Source of the DNA: Paramyrothecium sp. XJ0827
Lineage: Eukaryota; Ascomycota; Sordariomycetes; Hypocreales; Stachybotryaceae
NCBI GenBank assembly: GCA_020881915.1
Contig: JAJFPB010000005.1
Span: 4,526,001 to 4,590,000 of the forward strand
Reading direction: 5' to 3'
Length of the DNA: 64,000 nt
Part shown: positions 21,324 to 32,653 of the stretch, in pieces
Layout of the letters: each line of letters opens with the position of its first letter
Numbering within the stretch: the first letter of the stretch is position 1
Translations under genes and position numbers: made by a program
The notes under the pieces: generated by a model
Databases searched by the model: none
The model's input: only the letters and a program-made list of their open reading frames with translations
Told to the model about the DNA's origin: nothing

Positions 21324-24300
21324 ATGCCTCAGCCGAGCAAAAAGGCGAAAAACCCGCCCTCCGAGTATGGCGAAATCGCGGCTCAGTGGCAGAGAGCCAA
21401 GCTCGCCAGAGAAGCCATCGAGGCCGCCAAGGCAAACAAAGGCGAGCCGAAGGAGATCGATAGCGCCAATATCCTGGACAAGCGGCGGGAGAAGCTCAAC
21501 GAGCGCAGGCAGAAAGCGTATGGCCAGAGGTTCTGGTGGACGACTGCCTTTTGGTCCTGGCTGCTGCTCGTACACGCCGTCGGCATATGGCTCTTCACGA
21601 GTGGCTTCCTGCTGACGCGGCTGGTGCTGGAGGACAGGTCCAACTGCACGCTGCCGCCCATTGACAGTCAGCTTGCGCCGCTGAACCCGACCGATGGGTG
21701 CTGGCACCCAAAGTCTTTCGACCGCGCGGTTGTGATCCTCATCGATGCTCTCCGATACGACTTTACTGTCCCCGAGGACGCCGACAAGGCACACGCCTAC
21801 CACAATGCGTTCCCCTTCCTCTACGAAACAGCTGTCAAGTCGCCGTCCAACGCGTTCCTCCGACCCTTCATCGCCGACCCTCCTACAGCAACCATGCAGA
21901 GGCTGAAAGGCCTGACGACCGGCACCTTACCCACCTTCATTGACATCGGCAGCAACTTCGCGGGAACTGCCATCGACGAGGACAACCTCCTTTTGCAACT
22001 GAGGGACTCGGGCAAGAAAATTGCGCAACTGGGAGACGACACGTGGTGGGCTCTCTTCCCAGACTATTTTGAGCCCAACATCAGCAAAGCATACGATAGC
22101 TTCAACGTCTGGGATCTGCACACTGTTGACAATGGGGTGATTGACAACATTTTCCCGCTTCTGGATTCGAGCAAGAAGGGAGAGTGGGATGTGCTGATTG
22201 GCCACTGTCTCGGTGTTGATCATGCTGGCCACCGATATGGCCCGGACCACAGTGCCATGACGGCAAAGCTTCGACAGATGGACGACTTCATCCGCAAGCT
22301 GGTGGACACTATTGATGACGATACGCTTCTGATCGTCATGGGTGACCATGGTATGGATGCCAAGGGCGACCACGGCGGCGAGAGCGACGACGAAGTGGAG
22401 GCCGCTCTTTGGATGTATTCCAAGCGTTCAGCTTTCGGACGTACATCCAAGGATCACATCATGCCTCCTCCCAATGCTAAGATCCGCCCCGTCAATCAAA
22501 TTGATCTTGTTCCCACCCTGGCTCTCCTGCTCGGTATTCCGATCCCATACAACAATCTGGGTCGACCCATCGAAGAAGCATTCGCAGGACCGAAAGGCAA
22601 CGACTGGCGTAACCTCGCTGCCGTTTCGCGAATGACGGCAGCCGGCATTGAAAGGTACCAAGCTTCGTATTTTGAAGCTCGCGGGCTCACCCACAGCGCC
22701 GAAGCCAATTCCCCAGCAGCAGCTTGGGCCGACGCGAACCTGCCAGGAAAGTCAGATGCCGAGCTCTACAGTGCTTTCACAAAGTTCCAAGAGGAGACCT
22801 TGCAGGTGTGCAAGGATTTGTGGGCTCGCTTCGACGTCCCCCGGATGGTGATGGGCGTTATCGTCACTGCTTTTGGGGTCGTCCTTTTGCTAATGTACTC
22901 ATCTCGAGACGCAGACGAGGCTTTCATTGTGACGAATGATGCCGAGCTGGATTATGCTGAGAAGAGACTCGAGCTCATGGGTTACAAGGGCGAGGAGGAG
23001 GTTCACGCAGACCAGGCGTACCACAAGAACCTGCTGAGTGGATTTGGGGATCCGCGCGTGTTGTTCATCCTGAGTGTTTTGATCGGCGTGGGTCTGTACA
23101 GGCAACAGCCCATAGATGCGTTGGCGACTCTGGTCCTGACACTGATCATGACGACTGTCGGCGGCTCGCTCCACGAAGCAGGCAAGACTGTCTGGAATAT
23201 CCTACCTGAGACTACGTGGGGTTGGATGTCGGTCCTCTTCACTTTGAGCCAGTCTTTGGGCTTCGCAGCCAACTCCTTCACTATCTGGGAAGACTCCATT
23301 CTCCTGTTCTTTATGACAACTTTTGGCCTTGCCGCCGCGGTCGCCTCGCTGCGCATCCAGTCTCGGGTGGAGCGCACCATGGCCGTCTATCACTCTGTGA
23401 CTTTCGTGATTCTTGGTCGCCTCGCCTCTTACTCCAAGCTCTGCCGGGAGGAGCAGATGCCTTTTTGCACGTCTACATACTATGCCTCGGCCACGTCTTC
23501 TACTTCGGCACTGTGGCAGCTTGCCATTCCCTTCATGGTGTTCATCGGCCTGCCATCTATTCTCAAGGCCTTCATGATGCCCACGCGATCGTACGAGGGC
23601 CTGGCGCCTACGTGGATCGGCTACGTTTTCAGAGCTGGCCTGTTCATGGTTGCAACCTATTGGGTGATTGACGCTGCCGACAACGGCGAGTGGTTTGCGG
23701 GCAGACTCCCACAGGGGGCGCTCAAGACCGTTGGTGTGTACCTCGCTCAGCTCACTCTCGCGGTGGCTTTTGTCGCTGGAACCACAGCTTTTGTGTGGGC
23801 GCCGCCCAGTGTGTCCATCTTGTCTACCGCTACGAAGTCAGGGCAGCCGCTTGTGACAATCCTCGGGTATGGCAATGCACTGGGGGCGCGCTATTTGATC
23901 CTGCCACTCAATATTTTGCTCGCGTGTCTGCTACTGTCGAAGCCTATGGGATCAGGTGCCCTCGCACTGATGATGTGGCAGATCCTTGCTTTGGCTGAGA
24001 TTGTCGATCTTAATGGGCTGAAGACAGAAACCATCGGGCCTGTCATGCTTGCAGTCCTCGGCAACTTTTACTTCTTCAAGACAGGCCATCAAGCCGTCCC
24101 CTCGGCCATCCAGTGGGATAGCGCCTTCATCCCGCTCTTCACCATCCGCTATCCCTGGACCCCGCTCATCGTCACCCTCAACACGTTCGGAGCGCAGATT
24201 CTCGCCGCCGTCTCCGTCCCGCTGCTCATCCTGTGGAAGCTGGGCCCGAAGCAGAAGGGTGTGCTGGAGACGGTGGCGCGCTCGCTCGGCGTCTTCATCG

Positions 24301-24506
24301 CATACTATGCCGTTGAGGCATTGGCGACGATGAGCTGGGCCGGGTGGCTGCGCCGCCATCTCATGTTGTACCGCATTTTCAGTCCGCGCTACGTGACCGC
24401 GGCGCTGGTGCTGCTGGTGCTGGACGTGGTGTGCATCGTCATCACGCTGTTGGGTGTGAGGATCAATACCCTCGCGGTTACAGAGGTTTTCGGCTGGGCA
24501 GATTAG
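21324..24506 (+). CDS. GPI13: GPI ethanolamine phosphate transferase 3 (Gpi13/PIG-O)
   Basis: Single exon, 1060 aa, starting at MPQPSKKAKN; the open frame upstream lacks conservation. A cytosolic basic N-terminus is followed by one membrane helix near residue 75 (WSWLLLVHAVGIWLFTSGFLL) and a luminal catalytic domain of the alkaline phosphatase superfamily. Its motifs are VVILIDALRYDF near 136, TATMQRLKGLTTGTLPTF near 190 with the candidate nucleophile Thr, GHCLGVDHAGHRYGPDH near 293, and MGDHGMDAKGDHGG near 339. Ten or more membrane helices follow. In the ER lumen, Gpi13 moves phosphoethanolamine from phosphatidylethanolamine to the third mannose of the GPI precursor, the group later used to attach proteins. 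The GPI-anchored protein at 32.1 kb would depend on this pathway. Confidence 0.96.
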   Translation: MPQPSKKAKNPPSEYGEIAAQWQRAKLAREAIEAAKANKGEPKEIDSANILDKRREKLNERRQKAYGQRFWWTTAFWSWLLLVHAVGIWLFTSGFLLTRLVLEDRSNCTLPPIDSQLAPLNPTDGCWHPKSFDRAVVILIDALRYDFTVPEDADKAHAYHNAFPFLYETAVKSPSNAFLRPFIADPPTATMQRLKGLTTGTLPTFIDIGSNFAGTAIDEDNLLLQLRDSGKKIAQLGDDTWWALFPDYFEPNISKAYDSFNVWDLHTVDNGVIDNIFPLLDSSKKGEWDVLIGHCLGVDHAGHRYGPDHSAMTAKLRQMDDFIRKLVDTIDDDTLLIVMGDHGMDAKGDHGGESDDEVEAALWMYSKRSAFGRTSKDHIMPPPNAKIRPVNQIDLVPTLALLLGIPIPYNNLGRPIEEAFAGPKGNDWRNLAAVSRMTAAGIERYQASYFEARGLTHSAEANSPAAAWADANLPGKSDAELYSAFTKFQEETLQVCKDLWARFDVPRMVMGVIVTAFGVVLLLMYSSRDADEAFIVTNDAELDYAEKRLELMGYKGEEEVHADQAYHKNLLSGFGDPRVLFILSVLIGVGLYRQQPIDALATLVLTLIMTTVGGSLHEAGKTVWNILPETTWGWMSVLFTLSQSLGFAANSFTIWEDSILLFFMTTFGLAAAVASLRIQSRVERTMAVYHSVTFVILGRLASYSKLCREEQMPFCTSTYYASATSSTSALWQLAIPFMVFIGLPSILKAFMMPTRSYEGLAPTWIGYVFRAGLFMVATYWVIDAADNGEWFAGRLPQGALKTVGVYLAQLTLAVAFVAGTTAFVWAPPSVSILSTATKSGQPLVTILGYGNALGARYLILPLNILLACLLLSKPMGSGALALMMWQILALAEIVDLNGLKTETIGPVMLAVLGNFYFFKTGHQAVPSAIQWDSAFIPLFTIRYPWTPLIVTLNTFGAQILAAVSVPLLILWKLGPKQKGVLETVARSLGVFIAYYAVEALATMSWAGWLRRHLMLYRIFSPRYVTAALVLLVLDVVCIVITLLGVRINTLAVTEVFGWAD

Positions 24507-24704
24507 TGCGACGGTGAACGGTTATACGTGTAAGATAGAGGCAAGTGTAAGCTTTGGCTAAAAGTACATGGCAGTATATGTCTTCTTGTGTAGTTATACA
24601 ATAACAAGGGCGACCCAGAACCCTAATAGACTATCCTTACATTAATGATCCATGTCTTTGCTTGCTTCTCTCAAGCGTCTCTCCTAATGTGAGAGTTTTC
24701 AGTC

Positions 24705-25910
24705 TCACTCAACTACAGCGTTGCCTTTGACCGCCAGCCCGCCGTCGGGTCCCTCAATCCACACATCCCACTTGTCTGCGTTACTGGAACCACGGTTTGC
24801 AGCCCTCCTCACGCAGACGCTCAGCTCCTCGTCTACGTAAAGTGGCGCATGGTTCCGGTATGAAATGCTAGAGACGGCTGCAGCCGCGTCTATGCGAGAC
24901 GTCAGAACGTGTAGCATGAGAGCCAGGGTGAGGGGTCCATGGACGAGCAGGGAGCGGTGGCCGTCCGTGGTCTCGGCGTAGCGGCGGTCGAGGTGGATGG
25001 CATGAGCGTTGTAAGTGAGGGCGGAGAAGTTGAAGAGATGGATGGCTGAAGGGATGAGGGAGACCTTGAAGTCGGGACGATAGGGGGCTCCAAGACCGTT
25101 AGTATGATCTTATACGATAAGGGGAGTAGGTAACGAACATTTGATAATACGGGTTGGAGCCGAAGGAATGACGGTGCTGGACACAGCGGATGATTCTGGT
25201 ATTGAGGGGGGACTTCTCAAGAAGACAAGTGTCCTCCGCTCCTCGATCTGCCACGCCTCATCTCCGCGGTCCCCAACCCCGGTGACCTCGCCGTGGCCCA
25301 GACCATACCTCCTCCTGACGTCCACGAAGACCTTCTCCTCGCCATCCTTACCCAAAGCTCGGGCGTCGGCGATATCCTCCTTGCACAGCCACGGCCGCCC
25401 ATCCATGAGCAGCTCGCCCTGCCAACCGGACCGGAAGGTGACCTCCCCGCCGGCCCACATGCGGCGCGGGAAGCCGAGCACGTCGGGCGAGTGGTCCGGG
25501 TCCGTGCCATCGGGGACGAGCTGCGAGGGCGCGAGCTGTATGGGGAAGTAGACGAGGTGGTGACCCTGAGGGAGGGCCGGGGGCGGCTGGGATACGACGG
25601 GCGTGGAGCGCACGAGAGGCGAGGCGGCTGCTGCTGCTGCTGCTGATGTTCCCGCCGGCGACCGGGGCCGGAGGAGGTCTGTGAGCGTGGTGGTGAGGAG
25701 GTGAGATGGCATGGGAGTCAAGTAGTCAGGTATGAGCTTGGAGGGACGTCGTTTCATCTCGTCAAAGATGTGCTGCATCGAGAACGACGGTGTCGGTGAA
25801 GATGCCTGCGACTGAGCTGCCGTTGTCGTTGAGAAGCTGTATCTCTGAGGAGCCAGCTGGGCACGGCATCGACAGGCCGCAGCGGCTTTCAACACATGGG
25901 GCCGCCTCAT
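24705..25910 (-). CDS. HTD2-like MaoC-fold hydroxyacyl-thioester dehydratase, mitochondrial
   Basis: Two exons, 25910-25139 and 25087-24705, give 384 aa. The 51-bp intron (donor GTTCGT, CTAAC branch, acceptor GGAG) joins SAPTRIIK to SPYRPDFKVSLIPSAIHLF. The N-terminus is Arg/Ala/Ser-rich without acidic residues (MRRPHVLKAAAACRCRAQ...RYSFSTTT), a typical mitochondrial presequence. The start at 25910 was preferred over an ATG at 25961. The central part has GFPRRMWAGGEVTF and LCKEDIADARALGKDGEEKVFVDVRRRY, as in the fungal HTD2 group. The C-terminal part carries the hot-dog hydratase motif FSALTYNAHAIHLDRRYA and VHGPLTLALML. Yeast Htd2 removes water from 3-hydroxyacyl-ACP in mitochondrial fatty acid synthesis, which feeds lipoate. 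The family call is firm; exact orthology to Htd2 rather than a CoA-using paralogue is less certain. A run of Ala codons (GCA/GCC) lies at 25627-25648. Confidence 0.87.
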
Positions 25911-28900
25911 CGCACGGCAAGGTGGTGTATGAATATTATGCAGTGGTACAAAGACTGTCACGTCAGGCCGTCGATCTCACTAAAAGGAGAAAGAAACGCT
26001 GATGGGCAGATGAGACGACGGAGTGCTCTATGTACGGCCTCAATTCAAGTCGCCAGCATCCAGAATGATGCCTGGGCCTTGGCCTTGTGGCAGAGCTTTG
26101 ATATGTCGAGATGGCTGCCTTCGTCTTTCATCGAGGCTTCACAGAAGCTGCCTGCGAAAGCACACAGATGAGTTCGATGTGGAGGTGAGACAGCGAAGCC
26201 CTGAAGCGATTCAGAGATGCTCCCATCTTGCCTACCCGGAAGCGTTGCTGGAAATTCATGCGTGGGGCCCGCTTCCATGATTGCCTCTTTAGGTAACCAG
26301 ACAGTTCTTCAACGTGTCTGTAGGTTCCCAGCAGAAGTTGGGAGGCGGTTTTGTTGCCGTGCAATTCCCAGAAAGTTCCTTACGGCGAGTTAAGGCACCC
26401 TACCTTACCTAAGGCATGTGCTGCAACCACCACATTTCGTCGAGGCGTCTGGAGTGACCTTTTCCGTGGACATTCTTTGTGGAAAGGGGATCGATTTAGA
26501 CTATTTCGTGGGGGTCGAGTTGCCTGTTGTGGAGATGCAGCAATAGCACGAGGCGCGCCCTGTTTTTAGTCCATCAGGGTGCAGGCAGGTGCTTGCACCA
26601 CCAACCACCAATTTAACCACTAACCACTAACTGCGAACCGTCAACCAACATCCACCGTCCACCGTCCACCATCCACCATCCACCATCCACCGTCTACCGT
26701 CCACCGTCCGCCTAGTAGAATACCTTGTCCGCTATACCCTAATCTGTCCCTTGTTTCACTTCGCCTTGAGACCAACTCCCCTGCAAGATCGCCTGGAGCT
26801 CAGACTAATGTCCAGAGGCCGGCGGGCGGCGCGGGTTCAACGACATGCCAATCTTCTACTAAGTTAGCGATGCCAAGGGACCGACATCTTTCCCCGGCCG
26901 GGAACATGCTGGCAGTCCGCTCTAACGCTGCGGCTTTGTGACGCAGCAGCAGCTGTCTCGCTTGCCAACCCTGTTACAATAGAGATAGAGCAGATTGCCC
27001 TATTCTAATCCGATCTCGACTAATCCCACGGCGGCATGAAGCTCGCACAAGCAGTCGCCATATGCAAGTGATATCGCTGTTGATCGTCGAAGGGAGCTCG
27101 ATCCGTCTGCATCCCACATACGCTGATCCTGGTTTCCTTGCTGCCCGAGAGAAGGAAAAATAGACCACCTATGTGCCGTATCACGTTTGCGTGCCGCTCG
27201 CTGGCGGCCTCAGTCCGGAGGTAGTCTATTTCGGGGACACGAGTCACTCAAGCGAGTAAAGCAAACTTCCTCCTCGCTAAAATCGGTCAAGTGCGAGCTC
27301 AAGGATGTTCAGCTTGCAAGATTATACGCGCGCTCGGCTAGCTCATGGCATCATACTTGCGTCAGTGAAGTCGACGAGCTTCAATGGACCAGGCCTCGAA
27401 CTTTCCGTCACACCAGGGGTCGTAGTCTCTCCTGCGTCTCCCAACTGGTCCAGCGGCTCGACCAATAGTTGCTTTCAGATCTGGCAAGATCGTGACAAAT
27501 TAGGCCAGCTCGGTAGGCGAAGAACAGCCTGGCGCAGCTTCTGTGAGGAAAGGAACTCGAATGCTGCAATTGCAATATCACACACCTCATCAGTACCTGC
27601 CTTTCGAGCTCACCTAACAGGTAGCTACTTTCTTCGGATGTTTATATAGTTTACTCTGCCCAGCAAAGCATATGCGAAGCATACAACTGCAGCACAGTTT
27701 ATTCCTGTTCTCGAACAGATTACCTTGTCTTCCTTTTAGCCACTATTATCTAATAATGCGTTAGGCTCGAAGCACACCTACCGAGTTCCTTGTTTTTTTT
27801 TTGACACGTCCGAAGCAACTGGCACGCGGTCAGACTCGGGTTCCCCAGTAACCGCAGCCGCGCTTGGTGTATGGAAGTAGGGGCCGAAGTATTGTTCCAA
27901 GTCCGTCACGGGCAAAGAAAAAAAGATGACACAACAACAAAAGCAAGTCCATCATATGCTCATGGGTTGACACTCGGCTTTTTCCGGACTTGACTGCGAT
28001 AACGCATTTTCCTGCATTTGCCCCTCCAGAAACCCAGATGCCCCGGGATGCATGCGGCGTACATCCGGCAAACGATAATGCAATAATAATTCTTCACCAC
28101 ACTCTCCCGACGCATCGACTTGTGGCTTGGAACTAGCGCTTTAGGATTTGTTCGGTCAACCGGCGGCAGGGCAGCTTTGAACGATAAGCGGAGCATCAAC
28201 TACGATTCACAAAGTGCTCGTACTAATCTCATAGTGGTATCCGGTTTCGAGGTACATTCGTGACGGCGCAATATACGGGTTGGAAGGGTCTTCACTTTTT
28301 GTGCCCATGCGTGAAACCTGGTCAGCATGTTCACTAGAATTCGGACTAGCCGTGGGTGAACACTACTGCTTCTGCTGGCGACCCCTTCAATCTTCATTCA
28401 GTGGTCTCGGAACTTTTTCGGGAAGACGCAATCAAGAGGCAAGCAGTGGCTTGCTTCGAAATATGTTCTAGAAGGTAAGTAGTTGGGCAGCTCTGACAGG
28501 CAACCGCCGTACTGCAAGCACGTATTGAATGTCCACCAGAAGCTCCTACTGCTGAGGCACCTAGTCTCGACCAAGACAATCATGCTCGGATCCGAATTGT
28601 TTGTGCCCGGCCACGGACAAGCCGGCGCCACCCGATCGGGCTGGTGGCATTGGTGGCTGAACTTGGGCTGCCGAATCCTTACTTGGCACGTTGCACCTAC
28701 ATACCTACATGCCATTGTGTTCTGGACAGGACAATTCCTTGACATGCAGACTAAGCAAGCCAAGCCAAGACAAGACATATAATCCTTGACAGTAAATGCT
28801 TCTTCCTGGATCCTGTCACGGATGGCACCGTCTGTGTTCGCCCACTGCTGACGCTTTCGTTTATACGTCAGCTGAAGTGGTCTCTAGGACCCTGCGCCCT

Positions 28901-31900
28901 GCGTGGGCCGAGCCAGACTACTGAGAAACAGGAAGCGCGGGTTTTGCCGCCCGCGAAAGCCTGATATGAAATCAGATCCTCCGTGAACATGCCACCTTAT
29001 TAACGGGCGAAACTAGCCACTAGAGGTACATTGGCGCATACGATTCTGTCAGCCGCAATGGCAGACGACTACTGCAGTGAGGCAATCCTAGAGTCCGCGG
29101 CTCGTACGAGCACGTGGAGTTTGCCGCGGGAATTCCTGGACCTGAACGCAGGCGATGCACAGCTCGGTCACTTCGGGACTTGGATCCCTTGCGTAAGGTA
29201 TGCAAGACAATGGTAAGCTTGGCTTGCAATCCTGTCAATGTAACCTGAGCCGCGCCCCTCATCTGATTGTCCAACCAATGGGATTTTTCCAAGGACAAGC
29301 GAGAGGATGTATGTCAGTTTTCACCTCCACGATTGGCCTTTATCCGTGGCCGTCCAGGTTGCTTGGGGAAAGAGATATCGCCATGTCCAATACACTAAAG
29401 GATCTTGTGCCTCGGCCGCACAAGTGTGCCATGATGACCCGACGCTGCCCACCTGAACCGACATGCTGAACCCCGATTCGGGGACTTGATGATCCCGGCG
29501 TTTCTTCCGCCCATCGCGTGCCAACTCCATGTCGCCCCAAAGCTATGAGATACCAAACATGTAGCAGACTTCGCCTAACGCCACATCGTGATGTTCCAGC
29601 TACGCCCAGCTAACGCTACGCTCAAATCACATAACAAGTCCGTCTATCGCTCCGATAATTACCTTGTTTTTCGCACGAAAAGTAACTTGTCTTAGATCGT
29701 CCACGATGATCCTGGTTGAGCTTGGGACCTGGCGCCTTTTGAGTCAGGCATGGATATAATTGCGAGTCGTACTAACAGAAACATTATACAGTGGATATGG
29801 CATCTTCGCGGGGAAGCGCCAGTCATCCAGAAGCAAGGTCGCCCTAGTGGTCCGAAGGAGCAACTCGACGTTGCGGATTCCCTGCTGTCCCAAAAGGACA
29901 GCCTCACAGTACGAGTAAGCGAACCAGCCTGTGAACCGGAGAGGGCCATCGTCAACTGTGAGCCATACTCTGTCTATAAAAAGAGGGAGAGCCCCCCTTC
30001 ATGTCAGCGGGTCTATCACAGACTCAGAGGGCCTTCAAAACCACATCATTGATACTCAGCAATCACACGACACTACTGCTTTTCAGGCCCTTGTGCGCCT
30101 TGGGCCATTCCCTGTACCGAGAACCGATTGAACAAACAGGCTCTTTGCTTCCCCGGCACTCGCTATCACCATGAGAACGACGCAGCAGAGATGGATGGGC
30201 ATCACCAACGTTCCGTCGTTGCCAACACTGCCATTGGCACAGCAGTGTGAGCAGGTTGGTGACGGGCCATACCATCATGATCCCGGGCTGTTGCAATTAT
30301 CAAACAAGCGGTGCGCCCATGCCGCGACTCATGATTGCCCTTACTTGGCGGACTCGAATGGCAGTCTCTGTCACGCATGCACCGCGGCGACCGCAAGCGG
30401 TCATCCTTGTGGGTAAGGGCACGGGAGCATACCACCCGCCCCTCCCGTTATCACACGAGGCTGCTGCGGCGTCTTAATCCTTGCGTTGGAGCCATATCCT
30501 GCAAGGGAGGTGTGTTACCGTCCAGCCGGGATTGCGTGTGCACAACGGGCACCGCTGTTGGATTGAGACGCATGTGGTGAAGTACGGTACTGTGGTGATT
30601 GGCAAGGATGCTTGGCTACGTGGGGGCTTATTGCCAGGGGAGCCCGAAAATGGAAGAGCAGTCTGATAAGCGGCCGGATGAGGCAAAGGACAAGTCGAGA
30701 ACGGATTCAACGTTGTGTTACCTGACCCGTATCTGACGAATCGCGAGTTGGTTGGTTCATGGATGACCACGAGCATAAGGTAGCCTGGGAAGACAATGGT
30801 GTTTTGGCGCATGCCAAGTTGACCGAGGCGCTGCAAGATCTCTGTTTGGTGACAGCACGGCGTTGTGATGACTTGAACTAGCAGAGCCCTCGGCCCATGG
30901 TTCGCTCTCATTGACCATTGCCCATCACCGAATTTCTAACGTAAGCTTATTGTATATACCCTCTTTGAAGACACTCCCCTCAACACTTGTGATTTTGGGT
31001 GGGTTTTCTTTGTGCAGTGGGACATTGCATGTGATGTCGCCACGACATCGATCGGTAACCTGGAATATTCTTGATGAAAGCCAGCCACCCCCCCTTTCGA
31101 GATGGAATTACTTGCTGGAGCTGGCGACTGAAGGAGGGGGTGAAGTGGGATCACATAACATCCACATTATACCTGATCGAGCTTTCATCCGTCACCGAAC
31201 TCTCTCGCCACTGCGGATTAGTGAGCTGATGATCCGGGCCAACAAGGCAAATAGAGGGGGAGAAGCGGAGGTTTTGGAGAAGAAAAAAAAAAAGAAACAC
31301 AAAGAATGAGGCCCTGAAAGATGAGGCGGCGTGGCGGACATAGCCTAGACCGTTGAAGCACGTCGAAGGATTTTACGATAGGTCATCTTTCTCGCTCTCG
31401 CGTGGAAAAGAGGGGCTATGGCCATCGTGAATAGGAAAATGAATTCCTGATGGGTTATCCGTTTCCTGTGAATATTATGATGATACAGTACTTTTTTGGA
31501 GGGTGTGGGCGGGATCAAGGGACACCCATGTCGGGCAATGTGAAAGCCGTCAATGGCAACACCAGAGCACATTTCTCACCGTTGCAGCAACGTATGAGGA
31601 TTCAGTAGGGCAGCCATTATCGGCCAGACGAACCGAACAGATCCCATGACTGGGGGTCGGAGTAGCAAGCACACACCGATTCGGTCCATTTGGCTCCACC
31701 GGTATACTGATGGCAATACGAGGAAGACATTTTCGTCTTTGTACTTTCTTTTTATTTTTGGTCGTGATCCTGAAGAACACATCATCGAACAGAAATGCAC
31801 AGATGAGTCTTTCTGGCAGAACACCTAACTACCGTTGGGGTATATGGCGTGACGAAGCATCGGGAGCGGGGAAGCAGGCGGCGGGTAAGCCGCACAGATC

Positions 31901-32119
31901 CTTGCTCCCATGCGCAATATGTCAGGCGATGTGACACCGAAGTGTCGAAGAATGTGTAAGGGTCATCAAATCTCGTAACAAGCAAAGAACCCAAGCTCAA
32001 AGGTCTCCAAACGTCCTCCCCCCCTGAGAATAAGATATGAACAAGATGAAATGAAAATAAAAATGGTAGATGTGATTGGTGAAGTGGATCCATTTCGGCG
32101 AAGGCGAAGCTGAAGCTGC
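25911..32119. other. Gene-poor region of 6.2 kb
   Basis: No gene is supported on either strand. I looked for split genes, tRNA, 5S rRNA and transposase relics and saw none. Notable contents are a 7-bp minisatellite at 26651-26711, the motif TACCTTACCT at 26401-26410, a TATAAAA box at 29975-29981 with an 81-codon frame starting at 30171, and a short frame at 30481-30666 faintly like a hexapeptide acetyltransferase. Base composition is not strongly AT-biased, so heavy repeat-induced point mutation is not evident. Confidence 0.55.
26651..26711. repeat. 7-bp minisatellite (TCCACCG/TCCACCA)
   Basis: About eight tandem copies of TCCACCR with one internal variant (TCTACCG) and a partial ninth copy (TCCGCC). 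The preceding 60 bp (26596-26650) is a decayed run of CCACCAACCACTAACC-like units, suggesting an older extension of the same array. Confidence 0.92.
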
Positions 32120-32653
32120 TTAGAGGGCAGCTGCAACGGCCAGCGCGAGAGCGGCAGCCATGGCGCCGGACTGGGCAACCAGGCCGTTGGCGGCACCAGT
32201 GGGCACGGTGCCAGGAGCCGTGGTGACGCCGGTGACAATGGTGACGGAGGTCTCCTGCTCCTGCGACGCGGTAACCACCGTCGTCGGGATGGTGGCTGTA
32301 GGGCCAACAGAGATGGTCGAGTTGGAGACGGACCAGTGGAAGGTGGGGGAGGCGGTTGAGCTCTCGATGGGCGCCACGCTGGACGAGGTGGTCAAAGGCT
32401 CGGGGGTGGAGGAGGTGGAGGTGGTGGAAGGCTCAGCTGGAGCCTCGGAGGAAGGCTCAGGCTGAGGCTCGGCAGAGGTAGTCGGGACCGCAGACGAGGA
32501 CCTCAGAGGGCACTCGACGGCGGTGGGGTTGCACTGCGTGATGGTGACCAAACGAGTGGTGGTGGAGGTCTGGGTGGTGGTGGTGAGGTCGTCTTGCGCA
32601 GCGGCAAGGGACACGCCGGCCGCGAAGAGAGTGGCGAGACTGGAGAAGCGCAT
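32120..32653 (-). CDS. Secreted Ser/Thr-rich GPI-anchored protein
   Basis: Single exon, 177 aa. The signal peptide is MRFSSLATLFAAGVSLAAAQ, with cleavage probably before or after Gln20. A Thr-rich stretch (DDLTTTTQTSTTTRLVTITQ) follows, then a small Cys pair (QCNPTAVECPL), a long Ser/Thr/Pro/Glu region suited to O-mannosylation, two N-glycosylation sites (SNST, and NST within it), and a second Thr/Val block. The C-terminus is GAANGLVAQSG followed by a hydrophobic Ala/Leu tail ending at the stop, a classic GPI-attachment signal with a candidate omega site at Ala/Asn/Gly near residues 154-157. Such proteins sit in the cell wall or plasma membrane. No enzymatic domain is seen. The hydrophobic ends and biased middle make a spurious frame unlikely. 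Confidence 0.85.
   Translation of the reverse strand: MRFSSLATLFAAGVSLAAAQDDLTTTTQTSTTTRLVTITQCNPTAVECPLRSSSAVPTTSAEPQPEPSSEAPAEPSTTSTSSTPEPLTTSSSVAPIESSTASPTFHWSVSNSTISVGPTATIPTTVVTASQEQETSVTIVTGVTTAPGTVPTGAANGLVAQSGAMAAALALAVAAAL

Noticed and set aside
26651..26711. Short regular repeats considered as a CRISPR-like array
   Set aside because: Units are 7 bp and adjacent with no spacers, in a eukaryotic genome: a minisatellite.
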